From contig JAEMWC010000759.1 of assembly GCA_016490735.1 (NCBI GenBank), forward strand, positions 207,501 through 271,500: a stretch of DNA of 64,000 nt. The letters run 5' to 3'. Below the pieces are notes generated by a model that worked only from the letters and a program-made list of their open reading frames with translations, did no database searches and was not told where the DNA came from. The position numbers and the translations under genes are program-made. Source of the stretch: Pachyseris speciosa. Taxonomy: Eukaryota; Cnidaria; Anthozoa; Scleractinia; Pachyseridae. Of this stretch, positions 22,906 through 32,432 are shown in pieces (position 1 is the first letter of the stretch; every line of letters starts with the position of its first letter).

Positions 22906-25900
22906 GCCGAAGCCGCTGTTTGGGACGAGTTTCAAGTTTCACACACCAATTTTGATGCTTGGATGGATGTTTGGAGGTTGGATGTTAATCCTCAAAACCC
23001 CTTCAGACTGGACATTAATCATTTCTTACACAGAGAAATGCACGAGAAAGCTTTTGATGTTGTTAAGAGTGAAATTGATAAAATCGGCAGCATAAAAGCA
23101 CAGTTTGGTCTGGAGGTTTATTTTAAAAGACTAAGGCAAAACGAAAATGAAGAATGGGAAGAAGAAACAGAAAGGCACTACTTTCAAGCCTTGCCCCGCC
23201 TTTTAACAAAAGCAAACTTCCACCAAGATTTTGAGCATGCATTTGAACTATTTTATGACGCCATTAACGGTGACATAGATAATTGGTCAGAACGAGGTTC
23301 AGGAAGGACCATTGATAACATCACAATTGCCTATGTCAACGTTGCAAAATATAGTCCTTTGAGAGGCGGAACATACATTTGCACACCAAAAAAACTGGCC
23401 CCCAAAAAACAACTGTTAACGCGAAAAACCGTGAAAACGAATGTTTAAAATGGGCTTTGAAAGCCGCAAGATTTCAAGCCGATAGAAATCCACAAAGACC
23501 CAGCAAGTATCCAAAGGAAGACGGGTTGAATTGGGATGGCATTGTTTTCTCCACCCCACTGAAACAACTCTGCAAACTCGAAAAACAAAACTCCAACCTT
23601 GCACTGAACGTGTTTGGCTGGGAAAACGACGAAGTGACTTCTCTTAGAATCAGCAAACAAGATAAAAGCATACCAAGACTTAACCTGTTGCTTCTCCACC
23701 AAGACGAAAAACAACACTACTGCTTTGTAAAAAGGCTTTCATCTTTGCTTTACGACGAAACCAAAAACAGCGACAAAAAACACTTCTGCGTAATGTGCCT
23801 AATAGGTTTATCATCAGAAAAGATTCTCGCCGACCACCGAAAACACTGCAACGGATTGAACGGAACGCCCACAAGGATTGAAATGCCCGAAGAAGGCAGA
23901 ACACACTAGAATACCAAAACCACAATAAACAAATGAAAGTACCCTACGTTATCTACGCCGACTTCGAAGCTTTGATTGAAAACATCCCTGTAGATCAACG
24001 CGAACGAACAGCCTGCACAAAAAAAATAAACAAGCACACAGCTTGTGGGTTTGCGGTAACATGTTTGAGAAGCGATGGGCTAAGCTATCCAGTTCAGAAA
24101 TACAGGCAAGGATTTGATGGCGACAAAAACGCAGTAGAAGTGTTTCTCAACAATGTTGTTAGGGTGGGAAATAAACTGAGAGAAAGCATGGAAAACTCAA
24201 AGCCAATCCAGATGTCACAAGACGACTGGAACAATTACAATACGGCAAAAAAGTGCCACATCTGCGACGAAGACCTTGTGAAAGAACAATTTCTTAATTC
24301 GTAGCCGTTTTGGAACCAAAGCACAGGCCATTACTGCGGGCAAAGCCACAAAAAATGCTTTAACGAAGCTCTTAAAAAAATGGGCCTCCCACTGTATAAA
24401 CCAAAAAGCCAAGGAAAAGATTAGATTGACAAATGGATTTACAAAAACCAAGAAGACTGCCTTTTCTGCGCAGAGCCACTACTCTCTGGCACAAAGGTTG
24501 TATGGGATTTTGACAGAGCCAAATATTGCGGGTAAAGCCACAAAGACTGTTTCATGGAAGCCTCCAAAGTTTTAAAGTTTATTTTACCAAATCGTAAAAG
24601 AATGGACGACATTGACAAATGGATACAACAAACATCCGAAGACTGTACTTGCTGTGCAGAACCACTACTTTGCAAAAAATACAGAGACGCTGTGAAAGGT
24701 CACTGCCACACTGCAACAAAAAGCTTCGAATAAACCCCAAAACCATACCGATACCTGCGTTTCATTGACAGCAACTCATTTCTGCAGGCTAGCCTCGACG
24801 CACTGGTGAAAGCCGCACCAAAAGAGGCGCTAAAAATAACAACAAAGCTTTGCCCCGAACCAGAAAAACGTTATCTACTGTGTAAAAGAGGAATTTACCG
24901 CTACGAGTACATGGATTCGTGGGAAAGATTCAACGAAACAAGTCTTCCAGCCAAAGAACGTTTCTTCAGCAACCTTTCCGGCGAGCACATCTCAGACGAC
25001 GATTACCGCCACGCACACGAGGTTGGGAAACATTTGGCTGCAAAACCCTCGGCGACTACCACGACTTGTATGTTAAAACAGACGTTGCACTTCTGGCTGA
25101 TTTATTCGAAAACTTCCGGAACTTATGCCTAGATCAGTACTACACATCAGTACTACACATCCCCCGGACTGTCGTGGGATGCGCTCCTGAAGAAGACAGG
25201 CGCCGAGCTGGAACTCCTGGCAGACGTTGACATACATCTGTTTATAGAGCGCGGGATTCGGGGTGGCATTTCAATGGTAAGCAAGAGGTATGCAAAGCAA
25301 ACAACCCACTGGTACCAGGTTATGATCAAAACAAACCAACAACTTACATCATGTATTATGATGCAAACAACCTTTATGGATGGGCAATGAGCAAAGCCCT
25401 TCCGGTGGGTAAATTCAAATGGAATTCTTGGGTTCCGTCGGAGGAAGAAGTTCTGGAGATTCCAGAAGACGGCAAAAAAGGTTATTTCCTTGAAGTCGAC
25501 CTCGACTACCCCCGAGAACTCCACGAAGCGCACAATGGTTATCCACTTGCACCTGAGAAAAAGGCCGTAAAAAGAGAATGGCTCTCACCTTACTAAAAGA
25601 AAATGATATATGACCTCCATCTCAACCCGCCAGACTGCCAAAAGCTCTTGCTGACGTTGCAGGACAATAAGAACTACGTGGTACACTACCGCAACCTCCA
25701 GTATTATCTGAAACAGGGCATGCAGCTGAAGAAAGTCCACAGAATGTTGGAGTTCGAACAAAAAAAATGGAACCATATATCACGATGAACCATATATCAC
25801 GATGAACACGAAGTTCAGAGAGAAGGCCAAAAACACATTCGAAAAGGACTTCTACAAACTCATGAACAACTCTGTCTTCGGGAAAACGATGGTAAACTTG

Positions 25901-26681
25901 CGCTGCCGCACGGATGTGAAACTGGAGCGCCCCCACGAGACAACCAGGATGATAAAACTGATTGCAAACCCCTTGTACGCGCGGCACGAGTTCTTTGCAA
26001 ACGATCTTGCTGGGATAAGCATGCGCAAAAGCAAACTCTGTTTGAACAAACCTGTTTACTCCGGCGCGACTATCTTGGAAAACAGTAAAATTCTGATGGA
26101 TGACTTTTACTACAACCTCTTGAAAAAGCAGTAAGGAAACAGATGTGAACTGTTGTACACAGATGCGGACAGTTTTATGGTTTTGATTCAAACAGAGGAC
26201 GTTTACAAAGACATGGGGCCAGGAGGTTGCCTAGGCCAAAATCTCTTCGACACAAGCGACTACCCGAAAACCCACTCGCTGTATTCAGAAACCAACAAAA
26301 AGGTTTGGGGGAAAATGAAAGATGAGTGCGCGGGTGCCCCAATCACAGAGTATGTCGGTTTGAGGCCAAAGATGTATTCAGTTATGATGGCCAACGAACA
26401 AAACATGAAAAAGGCCAAAGGGGTGAAAAAGAACGTGGTCAAAAAAAGAAACCCTGCACGAACAGTACAAAGAAACCCTATTCGGCAAGAAGCAGCTGTC
26501 ACACGGAATGAACATTCTACGGAGCGAAAAGCACAACATCTTCGGAATGGACGTTAATAAGACTTCTCTGTCTGCGTTTGATACGAAACGCTGGATAGAA
26601 GATGATGGAATACACACAAACACCTTCGGGTACAATCCTCTACCGACCGATGCAGAATGGAAGCCATCGATGAGTGGTTAG
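22822..26681 (+). pseudogene. protein-primed DNA polymerase family B (DNA_pol_B_2), broken
   Basis: Replicative polymerase of the element. In order: an N-terminal region (22822-23440); a C2H2-like finger (HFCVMC...H-x3-HC) near 23790-23850; exonuclease motif I VIYADFEAL at 23947; three tandem zinc-binding modules (24250-24720); a region ending in the motif A equivalent YYDANNLYGWAM at 25354; motif B LMNNSVFGKTMVNLR near 25860; motif C YTDADSF at 26157; and a C-terminal tail ending at the TAG 26679-26681. The chain is broken by frameshifts (near 23390, 23900, 25060, 25150, 25790, 26440) and in-frame stops (24302, 24424, about 24534, 24731, about 25594, 26132). A 13-bp and a 17-bp tandem duplication cause two of the breaks. 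The start at 22822 is set by the matching ATG in the other terminal repeat. The 3' end overlaps the integrase 3' end by 4 nt. Confidence 0.92.
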
Positions 26682-27737
26682 ATGGGATCTTCGGGCCTCC
26701 CCAGCCGACTGAAACTGAACTGGAAAGCATAGATTTCTGGATAGATGAGCTTTTCGGGGGGTAGCTCTGTGTTTGGCGGAATAACCAGCAGCTCTTCGCG
26801 CACGAAGCTGCGTTGGGGCCCGTCGTGCAAATAGTACAAAACAGGCGTGTCAGGTTTCACGACGGTTCTTTCACTTTTGAAGACTTTTAAAGACCAGACA
26901 GGATCTGTGGCTCTTTTTTTACCGCCCTCCAGCCTGCCCGGTTGGTAAAGATAGCGGACATTGACAAGAGGGGGCAGCTGGTTTTCACTATTCCCGACAG
27001 GCCTTTGATATGTGGTTGAAGGTTTGGAAGCAACCGCCTTTTCTTTGATCTCAACAGCCGGCTTCTTCCCAATCAGGCTTGTTTCCTCGTTGTTCAAGGC
27101 TTCAACAACCTCTGGAAGCCGTTTTACCCACGCGACGGAACGCTGGCCCTCCTGCAAACGCATTTCCACAGCATACTGGTAACCAAACAGGCGCTCCGCT
27201 AAGGTTCGGTTGAAACGTTCCACAATGGCCTGGTCGCGGTGAATTTCGGGCTGCCGCCGTATGATATATACTTTGTGGTTTTCCATTTCTTTTGTGACCT
27301 CACCCATAAATTCACGCCCGGGATCCACCTTCAGCATTTCCGGCCATTTCAGAGGCGAGCGTCTGTAAATTTTGCGAAACCCCGCGGCGACCTCATCAGA
27401 GTTTTTCGAGGTCAAGGGTTCGGCCTGTTTGTATCGGCAAGCAAAGGCCGACAAGTGTCAATGCGTATTTGTACACCTTGCGACCGCGGGGGAGTTTGTC
27501 ATGCGGTAAAAAAAGAAGGTAAGCTTGGTGCACCTTGTTGGGCGTGAAAACATCGAACTTCGGCCGAGGAATGCGTCGCGCCGCCGGAAGATAGATCTGC
27601 TAAAGCGCCTGCTTGATGAGCCACTTTTTTGCAACATCCTCAGATACCTTTGCAGCTTCAGCCAGTTTTTTGATAGCGGCCAGACCTTTCCAATATCCAC
27701 CGGGGCTGTAATAGACCTTCGCGAGTTTGGCATCCAT
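26678..27737 (-). pseudogene. retrovirus-type integrase (rve), broken
   Basis: Likely inserts element DNA into the host genome. The main open part (27454-26678) holds the second catalytic Asp in KVDPGREFMG, the catalytic Glu in DQAIVERFNRTLAERLF, and a C-terminal chromodomain/SH3-like region (VNVRYLYQPGRL, DPVWSLKVFKS, SFVREELLVIP). The N-terminal part (27737-27458) begins MDAKLAKVYYSPGGYW and is in other frames. It has a TAG near 27600, and the segment that should carry the first catalytic Asp is frameshifted and no longer encodes Asp in context. The enzyme is therefore dead. It converges tail-to-tail with the polymerase. Its first eight residues are the same as those of the small gene that starts at 28102. 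Confidence 0.9.
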
Positions 27738-27871
27738 ATTTCAACGCATATGAAACTTCAAAGGAAATGAAAAGCAGCTATTTATGTTTTTCCGCTTAAG
27801 TTTTTTCCGCTTATTTTTTGATTTTTATAAATTTTGATGCCGATGCGCCTCAATTAATGTTAGCCTCATAC
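27738..27871 (-). promoter_or_regulatory. integrase upstream region with shared GAAAAGCAG element
   Basis: AT-rich spacer. It contains TTCAAAGGAAATGAAAAGCA near 27754-27773. Almost the same string (with GGAAACG) occurs at 28630-28650, directly upstream of the gene starting at 28610. A word repeated upstream of two genes of one element suggests a promoter motif; this is inference. Confidence 0.4.
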
Positions 27872-28102
27872 TTAACAAGCAATACAAACCCAGAGTGATA
27901 TGAGGCGTCTTTCCCAGCTGTTCAATTTTTTCACAAGTTCTGTATGCACTTTTCCCCATCCCATTTTGTTCCCTTCATTAACTTTTGCTTTGATCAACTC
28001 ATAGTTAATTTTTTCTTTCATCTCTGGAGGGAGTTGTTTAATACCTTCCAGAAGATTCATTTTTGATTGGGTGCAATGAACCTTCGCGAGTTTGGCGTCC
28101 AT
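27872..28102 (-). CDS. small protein of unknown function, integrase-like N-terminus
   Basis: 76 codons from the ATG at 28102. The first eight residues, MDAKLAKV, and most of their nucleotides are shared with the integrase start at 27737; after that the sequences diverge. The rest is charged, predicted helical and without recognised motifs (LLEGIKQLPPEMKEKINYEL, then KVHTELVKKL). The C-terminal LISLWVCIAC is hydrophobic and may reflect a frameshifted end. It lies between the integrase and the next small gene, all on the minus strand. No function is assigned. Confidence 0.5.
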   Translation of the reverse strand: MDAKLAKVHCTQSKMNLLEGIKQLPPEMKEKINYELIKAKVNEGNKMGWGKVHTELVKKLNSWERRLISLWVCIAC

Positions 28103-28143
28103 ATACTTGCTTCTTTTTTTTTATTCAATTCAGTCTATGCAAG

Positions 28144-28610
28144 TCAGAGGGAATCTTCATACTCTTTAACCTCATTATCAAGATTTGCTTTTGCGGCTTT
28201 CAAAAGGTTAATGTTTATATCAAAAATACGTCGCATATTATAATGATTAAGGCTTGAGAGATTTTTTGCAACAAAATACAACACAGGGTAAAAAGCGTCC
28301 GCAAAAGTTCCATTAGATGTATTGCCCCACTGGGCTTGCACTATAATTTTGTTGAAGCTACTTTCAATTCGTTAATTAGTTGGGGAAGCCTTTTTGAATT
28401 AAGATTTTCATCATACTTACACCAATCTCTGTGCACATAGTCAGAAAACAAACCGTATGTAACCTTTAAAATTTGATAGTGGTCATATTTTCTATTCTTA
28501 AAAAAATTGTTTAATATTTTTTCTCGGTCTGAATCCGAAAGTTCCTCCTCCTCCACTTGAGAAACCTGCTGGGCGCAACACTCTTGTTGGGGGACATATA
28601 CATACAGCAT
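28144..28610 (-). pseudogene. small element gene, frameshifted, unknown function
   Basis: The first part (28610-28341, 89 residues) starts MLYVYVPQQECCAQQVSQVE, has an acidic stretch (EEEELSDSDREKILNNFF), then a KVTYGLFSDYVHRDW segment. The second part (about 28350-28144) continues in a neighbouring frame as QAQWGNTSNGTFADAFYPVL and onwards, without its own ATG. I read this as one gene of about 155 residues with a single frameshift near 28345. No domain is recognised. A GAAAAGCAG-type motif lies just upstream. Confidence 0.45.
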
Positions 28611-28616
28611 TTTTCT

Positions 28617-29055
28617 TTAATTGGAATGAAAATTCAAAGGAAACGAAAAGCAGAATAGCCCAAAGCTCCCCCAAAAAACCAGCTCGCCTATTTTTTGCTG
28701 CTCACTTGGCTGGTAGAAATCGGAGAATTTGGGTTCTTTCAGCGGAGCCATAAGCTGGTTGCATTTTGGAGTGCGCTTGGTTATAAAGTTTGAAAGCGTA
28801 GTCGGTGTTGGTAAAGTTCCTTTTGGCCTGTGCTTTGATCTGCGCGTTGGTCTGGATCCAGTTAAGGAGCTGGGTGCGCTGGCGGTTGTATTTTGCGTAA
28901 GCAGCCTGGTAATCTTCGAGAGCCTTGTCGTGGCGCTTTTTTTCGTCAAACGCGACGTCGTCGCCGCCGCCAAGTGCCTTCGCGAGATAATTGCGGCCGA
29001 TAAAAGTTGCGGCATTGAGGATCGCACCTCCAACAACGATTGCGACGGTTGCCAT
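28617..29055 (-). pseudogene. small membrane-associated element protein, one frameshift
   Basis: Starts MATVAIVVGGAILNAATFIG, a glycine/alanine-rich hydrophobic N-terminus that could be a signal anchor. A basic helical region follows (RHDKALEDYQAAYAKYNRQR and onwards). Near 28745 the reading shifts frame and continues as PKFSDFYQPSEQQKIGELVF to a stop at 28617. Length is about 145 residues. The start is supported by TATAAG 6 nt upstream of the ATG. Genes of this size and layout lie between integrase and capsid in related cnidarian elements as far as I know; function unknown. The long open frame on the other strand here is a shadow. Confidence 0.6.
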
Positions 29056-29085
29056 CTTCTTATACCAAGAAACTTTTTTTTAAAA

Positions 29086-29307
29086 TTAAACGTTGGAAGG
29101 GATGATTTTTTGGTCCTCGAGATAACTTTTGAGTGCGATGGCGCCCGCTGTAACGACAGTAAACTCCAAATAGTTCATAAAACTGCTGCTGGGGTCAGAT
29201 ATGAAATTTTCTTTCAAAACCTTTTTCCCGACCCAACCAATGCCGGTTATAACAGCGGTGAGAACCGCCCCATCCATTCCAGCTTTGACAAGCTTGTTGT
29301 CAGACAT
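29086..29307 (-). CDS. 73-residue putative membrane protein
   Basis: An intact frame from ATG at 29307. MSDNKLVKAGMDGAVLTAVI leads into a hydrophobic stretch (TGIGWVGKKVL), and a second hydrophobic stretch, FTVVTAGAIALKSYL, lies near residue 50. TATATTGGC lies directly before the ATG. It is probably a small virion or membrane-associated protein. No family is recognised. Confidence 0.6.
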   Translation of the reverse strand: MSDNKLVKAGMDGAVLTAVITGIGWVGKKVLKENFISDPSSSFMNYLEFTVVTAGAIALKSYLEDQKIIPSNV

Positions 29308-29425
29308 GCCAATATAAAAAAGGGCAAAAGTTTAAATGGGAAAATTTTACACAACTATCATCCTCCTGCAAAAAATTTTGAGAGATGGGTCAAGATTATC
29401 AAAAGCTTTCAGAGGAACCCTGTGT

Positions 29426-29744
29426 TTAATTAGCAATTTCCGTGTAAGGTGGTGGTGCAGGTACAATTACATTATAATAATATTTATGATCAAAGACTTC
29501 ATCTTCAGTCTCATACTCTTCATCTTCATCTTCAGTCACAGTTTCATCACCACGACATACATCCGAGGGTCGTTTTCCCCAAATCGAAAAAGATTCTTGT
29601 TGTGAGCAAACGTCGGGCAGATAAGAACAATGTAGTCGAACTTGCCGCGGAAAGGGCTCCTGAGCTGGTCAACTACGAACCCTGTTTTGCCTGAGTTTGT
29701 CGGCCCACTATGAGAGCGTTGAATGGAATGTTATCCGGGTTCAT
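29426..29744 (-). pseudogene. DNA-packaging ATPase remnant (Walker A) with PPPY tail, internally deleted
   Basis: From ATG 29744 the frame reads MNPDNIPFNALIVG. A 1-nt shift then gives GPTNSGKTGFVVDQL, a Walker A (P-loop) of the type found in FtsK/HerA-superfamily packaging ATPases, followed by FDYIVLICPTFAHNKNLFRF as the next strand. The frame breaks after about 60 residues. A third frame then gives a very acidic tail (DEDEEYETEDEVFDH) ending VPAPPPYTEIAN before a TAA. Full-length packaging ATPases are about 250-300 residues, so the Walker B region has been deleted. The PPPY motif resembles a late-domain motif, but whether the tail belonged to this gene or another is unknown. Confidence 0.75.
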
Positions 29745-29764
29745 GATTCAACCTTCGGTTATAT

Positions 29765-31012
29765 TTAGTATTGCACAGATTCCAATTGCCGGCTCAATAC
29801 GTTGAACTGCGAGTCGCTGATTGTGAAAACATGGAAATTGACGTTTCCAGATCCGCTGGCTGTCCGCTCTATCTCAAGCTGTACCCTGTCCTTCGTGTTG
29901 ACAAGCCTCACCCCGCTCCCGTGCATTTCCTGGGATGTCATTGAACGTAAGTCAATTAGAAGCCCGAAGCGGTCGCCTTTGTAAAACTTAGTCAAATTCA
30001 TGTGTTGCGTTTTGTTAGTCTTTTTCATGAAAAAGCGGCTGACTTCCTCCCAAATGTCCTTGCCATCGAGGCCGTTATTGTACAGCCGGTTGGGCGCGCC
30101 GTTAACCGTGACGCTTACTTTTTTGATGTCGAGGTTGAAAAACTTTTCCGTCTCCCTGGCACCCGCGGTGTAAGGTTCGATGAAAAGGAGAAGAATTCCC
30201 TTCAAAGACCTTCTTTGTGGGTTGACGCGTAGGTTCATTCGAGTTTTGGATCCTTTTGCAAATGTGAGAACCTCTTCCCGATGCACATGGTCATAAAGGA
30301 ACTCAGTCCCCGAGGTATAAGCATTCAAAGCCTCTTTGGCCAAATCTTCACTTCGGATCATTTGGTACTCTATCTGGATATTTGTCAGCTTGTATTTCAG
30401 TTTTGTGGTGTCTGAGCCTTTCACGACATTATCAGCACTTGCGAGGGTAAGTTCAAACACAAGGTTGTTGTAAAGAGCCTGTGGGTAAAAGATTCCGTGA
30501 TCAGACAGGATCTGGTGGTCGAGACGGATACGGTACTTGTTTTTGTAAATGCCCTCTAGTTTGGTTTCAGCAGCGACACCCGAGGTGGGCTTGTCGCCGG
30601 CGTCTGAGCGAATCTTGTTAAGGTTATCGCTCTGGATGCCCTCTAAAGCCATATTATCCCGCTCCTCCTTGGAAAGAAAAAGGTCCTCCCAGATTTTGTA
30701 AATGTCGTAGCCGACCGTGTCCTGCAAAATGGTGCCACCGTACTTCACGACCAGCTTGTCAACCAGCGCCCGCGAGACATTTTGCACTAGATGGTTGTTG
30801 GCGTGGCCGCCGGTTAAATCAATGTTGAACAGCAGGGAAAGCGAGCCGGGGACGAGGACCTCGTTTTCATTAAGTTTGGGGACCGAAACATAAAGAGTCT
30901 CGCCGGGGTTGGCTTCGCTCTTTTTAAATGTTATTCGATTAACCTTGCGCTCGGCTTTCATGGCGCCTTGAATTTTTTCTTTGTGTGTGGGGAGAAGGTC
31001 CACCGCAGCCAT
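29765..31012 (-). CDS. putative major capsid protein, intact
   Basis: 415 codons, uninterrupted, from ATG 31012. This is by far the longest intact gene of the element. The protein is rich in predicted beta structure (ETLYVSVPKL, LLFNIDLTG, DKLVVKYGGTIL, LVFELTLAS, MNLRVNPQRRSLKGILLLF), with a central YRIRLDHQILSDHGIFYPQ segment. Size, position next to the ATPase and beta-rich pattern fit a double jelly-roll capsid protein of the Polinton/adintovirus type. I recognise no catalytic motif. The assignment is by context and pattern. It is divergent from the + strand gene at 31071, with 58 bp between the two start codons. Confidence 0.65.
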   Translation of the reverse strand: MAAVDLLPTHKEKIQGAMKAERKVNRITFKKSEANPGETLYVSVPKLNENEVLVPGSLSLLFNIDLTGGHANNHLVQNVSRALVDKLVVKYGGTILQDTVGYDIYKIWEDLFLSKEERDNMALEGIQSDNLNKIRSDAGDKPTSGVAAETKLEGIYKNKYRIRLDHQILSDHGIFYPQALYNNLVFELTLASADNVVKGSDTTKLKYKLTNIQIEYQMIRSEDLAKEALNAYTSGTEFLYDHVHREEVLTFAKGSKTRMNLRVNPQRRSLKGILLLFIEPYTAGARETEKFFNLDIKKVSVTVNGAPNRLYNNGLDGKDIWEEVSRFFMKKTNKTQHMNLTKFYKGDRFGLLIDLRSMTSQEMHGSGVRLVNTKDRVQLEIERTASGSGNVNFHVFTISDSQFNVLSRQLESVQY

Positions 31013-31070
31013 GATATAATCTGGTGTTAAAAATTCAATCGGAAAATGAAAAAAATAAATATATTACGCA
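31013..31070. promoter_or_regulatory. divergent promoter between capsid and acidic-protein genes
   Basis: A 58-bp AT-rich spacer. GATTATATC precedes the minus-strand ATG at 31012, and AAATATATTACGCA precedes the plus-strand ATG at 31071. Each gene therefore has a TATA-like word a few nucleotides before its start. Confidence 0.45.
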
Positions 31071-31397
31071 ATGGCAGAGGGTGGTGTACCCGACGATAGT
31101 TATCTCGATCCTTTATTGGATGAGAAAAATGATGACGATGACGATGATGAAGTTAACAGAACACAGCCCTTCCATCCAGGATCCGCATCTACACCATATG
31201 ACGGTGGCGAAGAAATTCCGATGCGGACTCATATTGAAGAAACGAGTGGGCTGGCGGACACATCTTATGCGGAGACCTCTTTTGGTGGGGAAACATCAAG
31301 ACAAAGGTCTCGGAGAGGTTTAACAGCCATGTTTCCAGATGCAAACGGTCTTGCGATTGAATCTGATTACAACCCCAAAATAATGACAGACTTATGA
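31071..31397 (+). CDS. acidic 108-residue protein, unknown function
   Basis: Intact frame. It has an Asp tract (KNDDDDDDEV) near residues 20-29, a low-complexity middle, and a basic TSRQRSRRGLTAMFPD segment near residue 80. It is probably an unstructured virion or scaffold-like protein; no homology is recognised. Its TGA overlaps the next ATG as ATGA at 31393-31397, suggesting linked translation or at least compact packing. Confidence 0.55.
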   Translation: MAEGGVPDDSYLDPLLDEKNDDDDDDEVNRTQPFHPGSASTPYDGGEEIPMRTHIEETSGLADTSYAETSFGGETSRQRSRRGLTAMFPDANGLAIESDYNPKIMTDL

Positions 31398-32432
31398 TCA
31401 GAATTCCAAAAACCGGTAAATGGTACGATCGTTACACAGAAAAAAGGCGAAGTCCTGGTGAACGCCATCTTAATCCGAGTCTGCCAAAAACTTTAACAAA
31501 AGCTTTTGGAATTTCAACACAATCCATTATTGACGAAAAAAGGAGAAATTAGTATTTTGCGAGAAGAATTACAAGATAAGCAAACCCAATTTGCTGAATC
31601 AAATGTGCTGCTTTCAAAAAAAGATCAAGCCGAAGCAGAAGTTCAAAGTTTGAGAAACAAAATCTATGATCTTGATTTAAAAATCGCGCAATGCGACCAA
31701 CATCACGGCACTAATGTTGAAATTGAGGCCGATGTTCCCAAATTGAACTTACAAAAAGCAAGTCTTGAAAAAACATTGGCTGCCAAAACAAACGAGGCCG
31801 CGGCTATACAGAAAGAATTTGGGGCAAAAAGAAATGTTGCAGAAAAGATTGATGAACTAAGAGGAGCCCTGATAGAAAAGATGAAAGAAACAGCCGTTCT
31901 TAGAAGAAGGCTTAATACAACAAAAACTCTTGCTGATCTTAACGAAGAGATTGATGAGCTAAAAGAAAAAAGAAAAAACGAGGAAGAACTGCAAAAAGAC
32001 CTTAAAACAAGAATTGTTGAAAAAGAAGCTTCAGAAGAAAGGGAAGCTGAATACAAAGAAAGGCTTAAACGTTTGGAAGCAGATGTTGCAGAAAGAGAGG
32101 GGGAGCTTCCACTGCGCGTAACAATAAAGGCCATTTTCAAAAAATACGGCGTCACCATTACAGCAATTGTTTTAGCTGCCGGTGTAACGATTGGCGCTGT
32201 GATTGGCGCAATCACCAATTCTTTAAAAGCTTTGGGGAAAGGACTGGGAAATGGGCTGAAATAAATCGGCCAAAAAACGGCTTCGCTTCTGCCCTGCCTG
32301 ATCGGCTCGATTGTTTCTTTCCTTTTTAAAACAGCAGGCGAGGCCATCGGTTTTCTGGCCGAGCACACCTGGCTCTTGATTCTGGCTGTGGTTGCTTTTC
32401 TGGTGGAGAGGTATGTTAAGAAGAATCGCTAG
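31393..32432 (+). pseudogene. long coiled-coil protein with C-terminal membrane segments, broken
   Basis: Begins at the ATG at 31393 (IRIPKTGKWYDRYTEKRRSP), a frame that runs to a TAG near 31550. Near the A-run at 31538-31543 the coding continues in another frame as a coiled coil of about 190 residues (REELQDKQTQFAESNVLL; KLNLQKASLEKTLAAK; EEELQKDLKTRIVEKEASEE). The chain then reaches a hydrophobic segment, ITAIVLAAGVTIGAVIGAIT. A TAA at 32262-32264 interrupts, and the same frame continues through a second membrane segment (LLILAVVAFLVERYV) to a TAG at 32430. About 345 residues were encoded originally. It may be a structural or fibre-like protein, but this is not established. Its end overlaps the convergent gene by 17 nt. 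Confidence 0.6.

Noticed and set aside
22822..26681. Possible alternative genetic code (TAA/TAG as Gln) to explain the many in-frame stops in the virus-like element.
   Set aside because: At least one stop replaces a position that looks like Gln from the neighbouring module (CGQSHK versus CG-stop-SHK), but others do not fit Gln. Real frameshifts and TGA stops also occur, and the capsid gene ends normally. Ordinary decay explains it better.
28729..29433. 234-codon plus-strand frame inside the element.
   Set aside because: It lies opposite two better minus-strand genes with start signals and hydrophobic patterns; a shadow frame.
31703..32368. Ser/Phe-rich minus-strand frame opposite the coiled-coil gene.
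   Set aside because: Antisense of Glu/Lys-rich coiled-coil codons yields Ser/Phe/Leu; no independent evidence.
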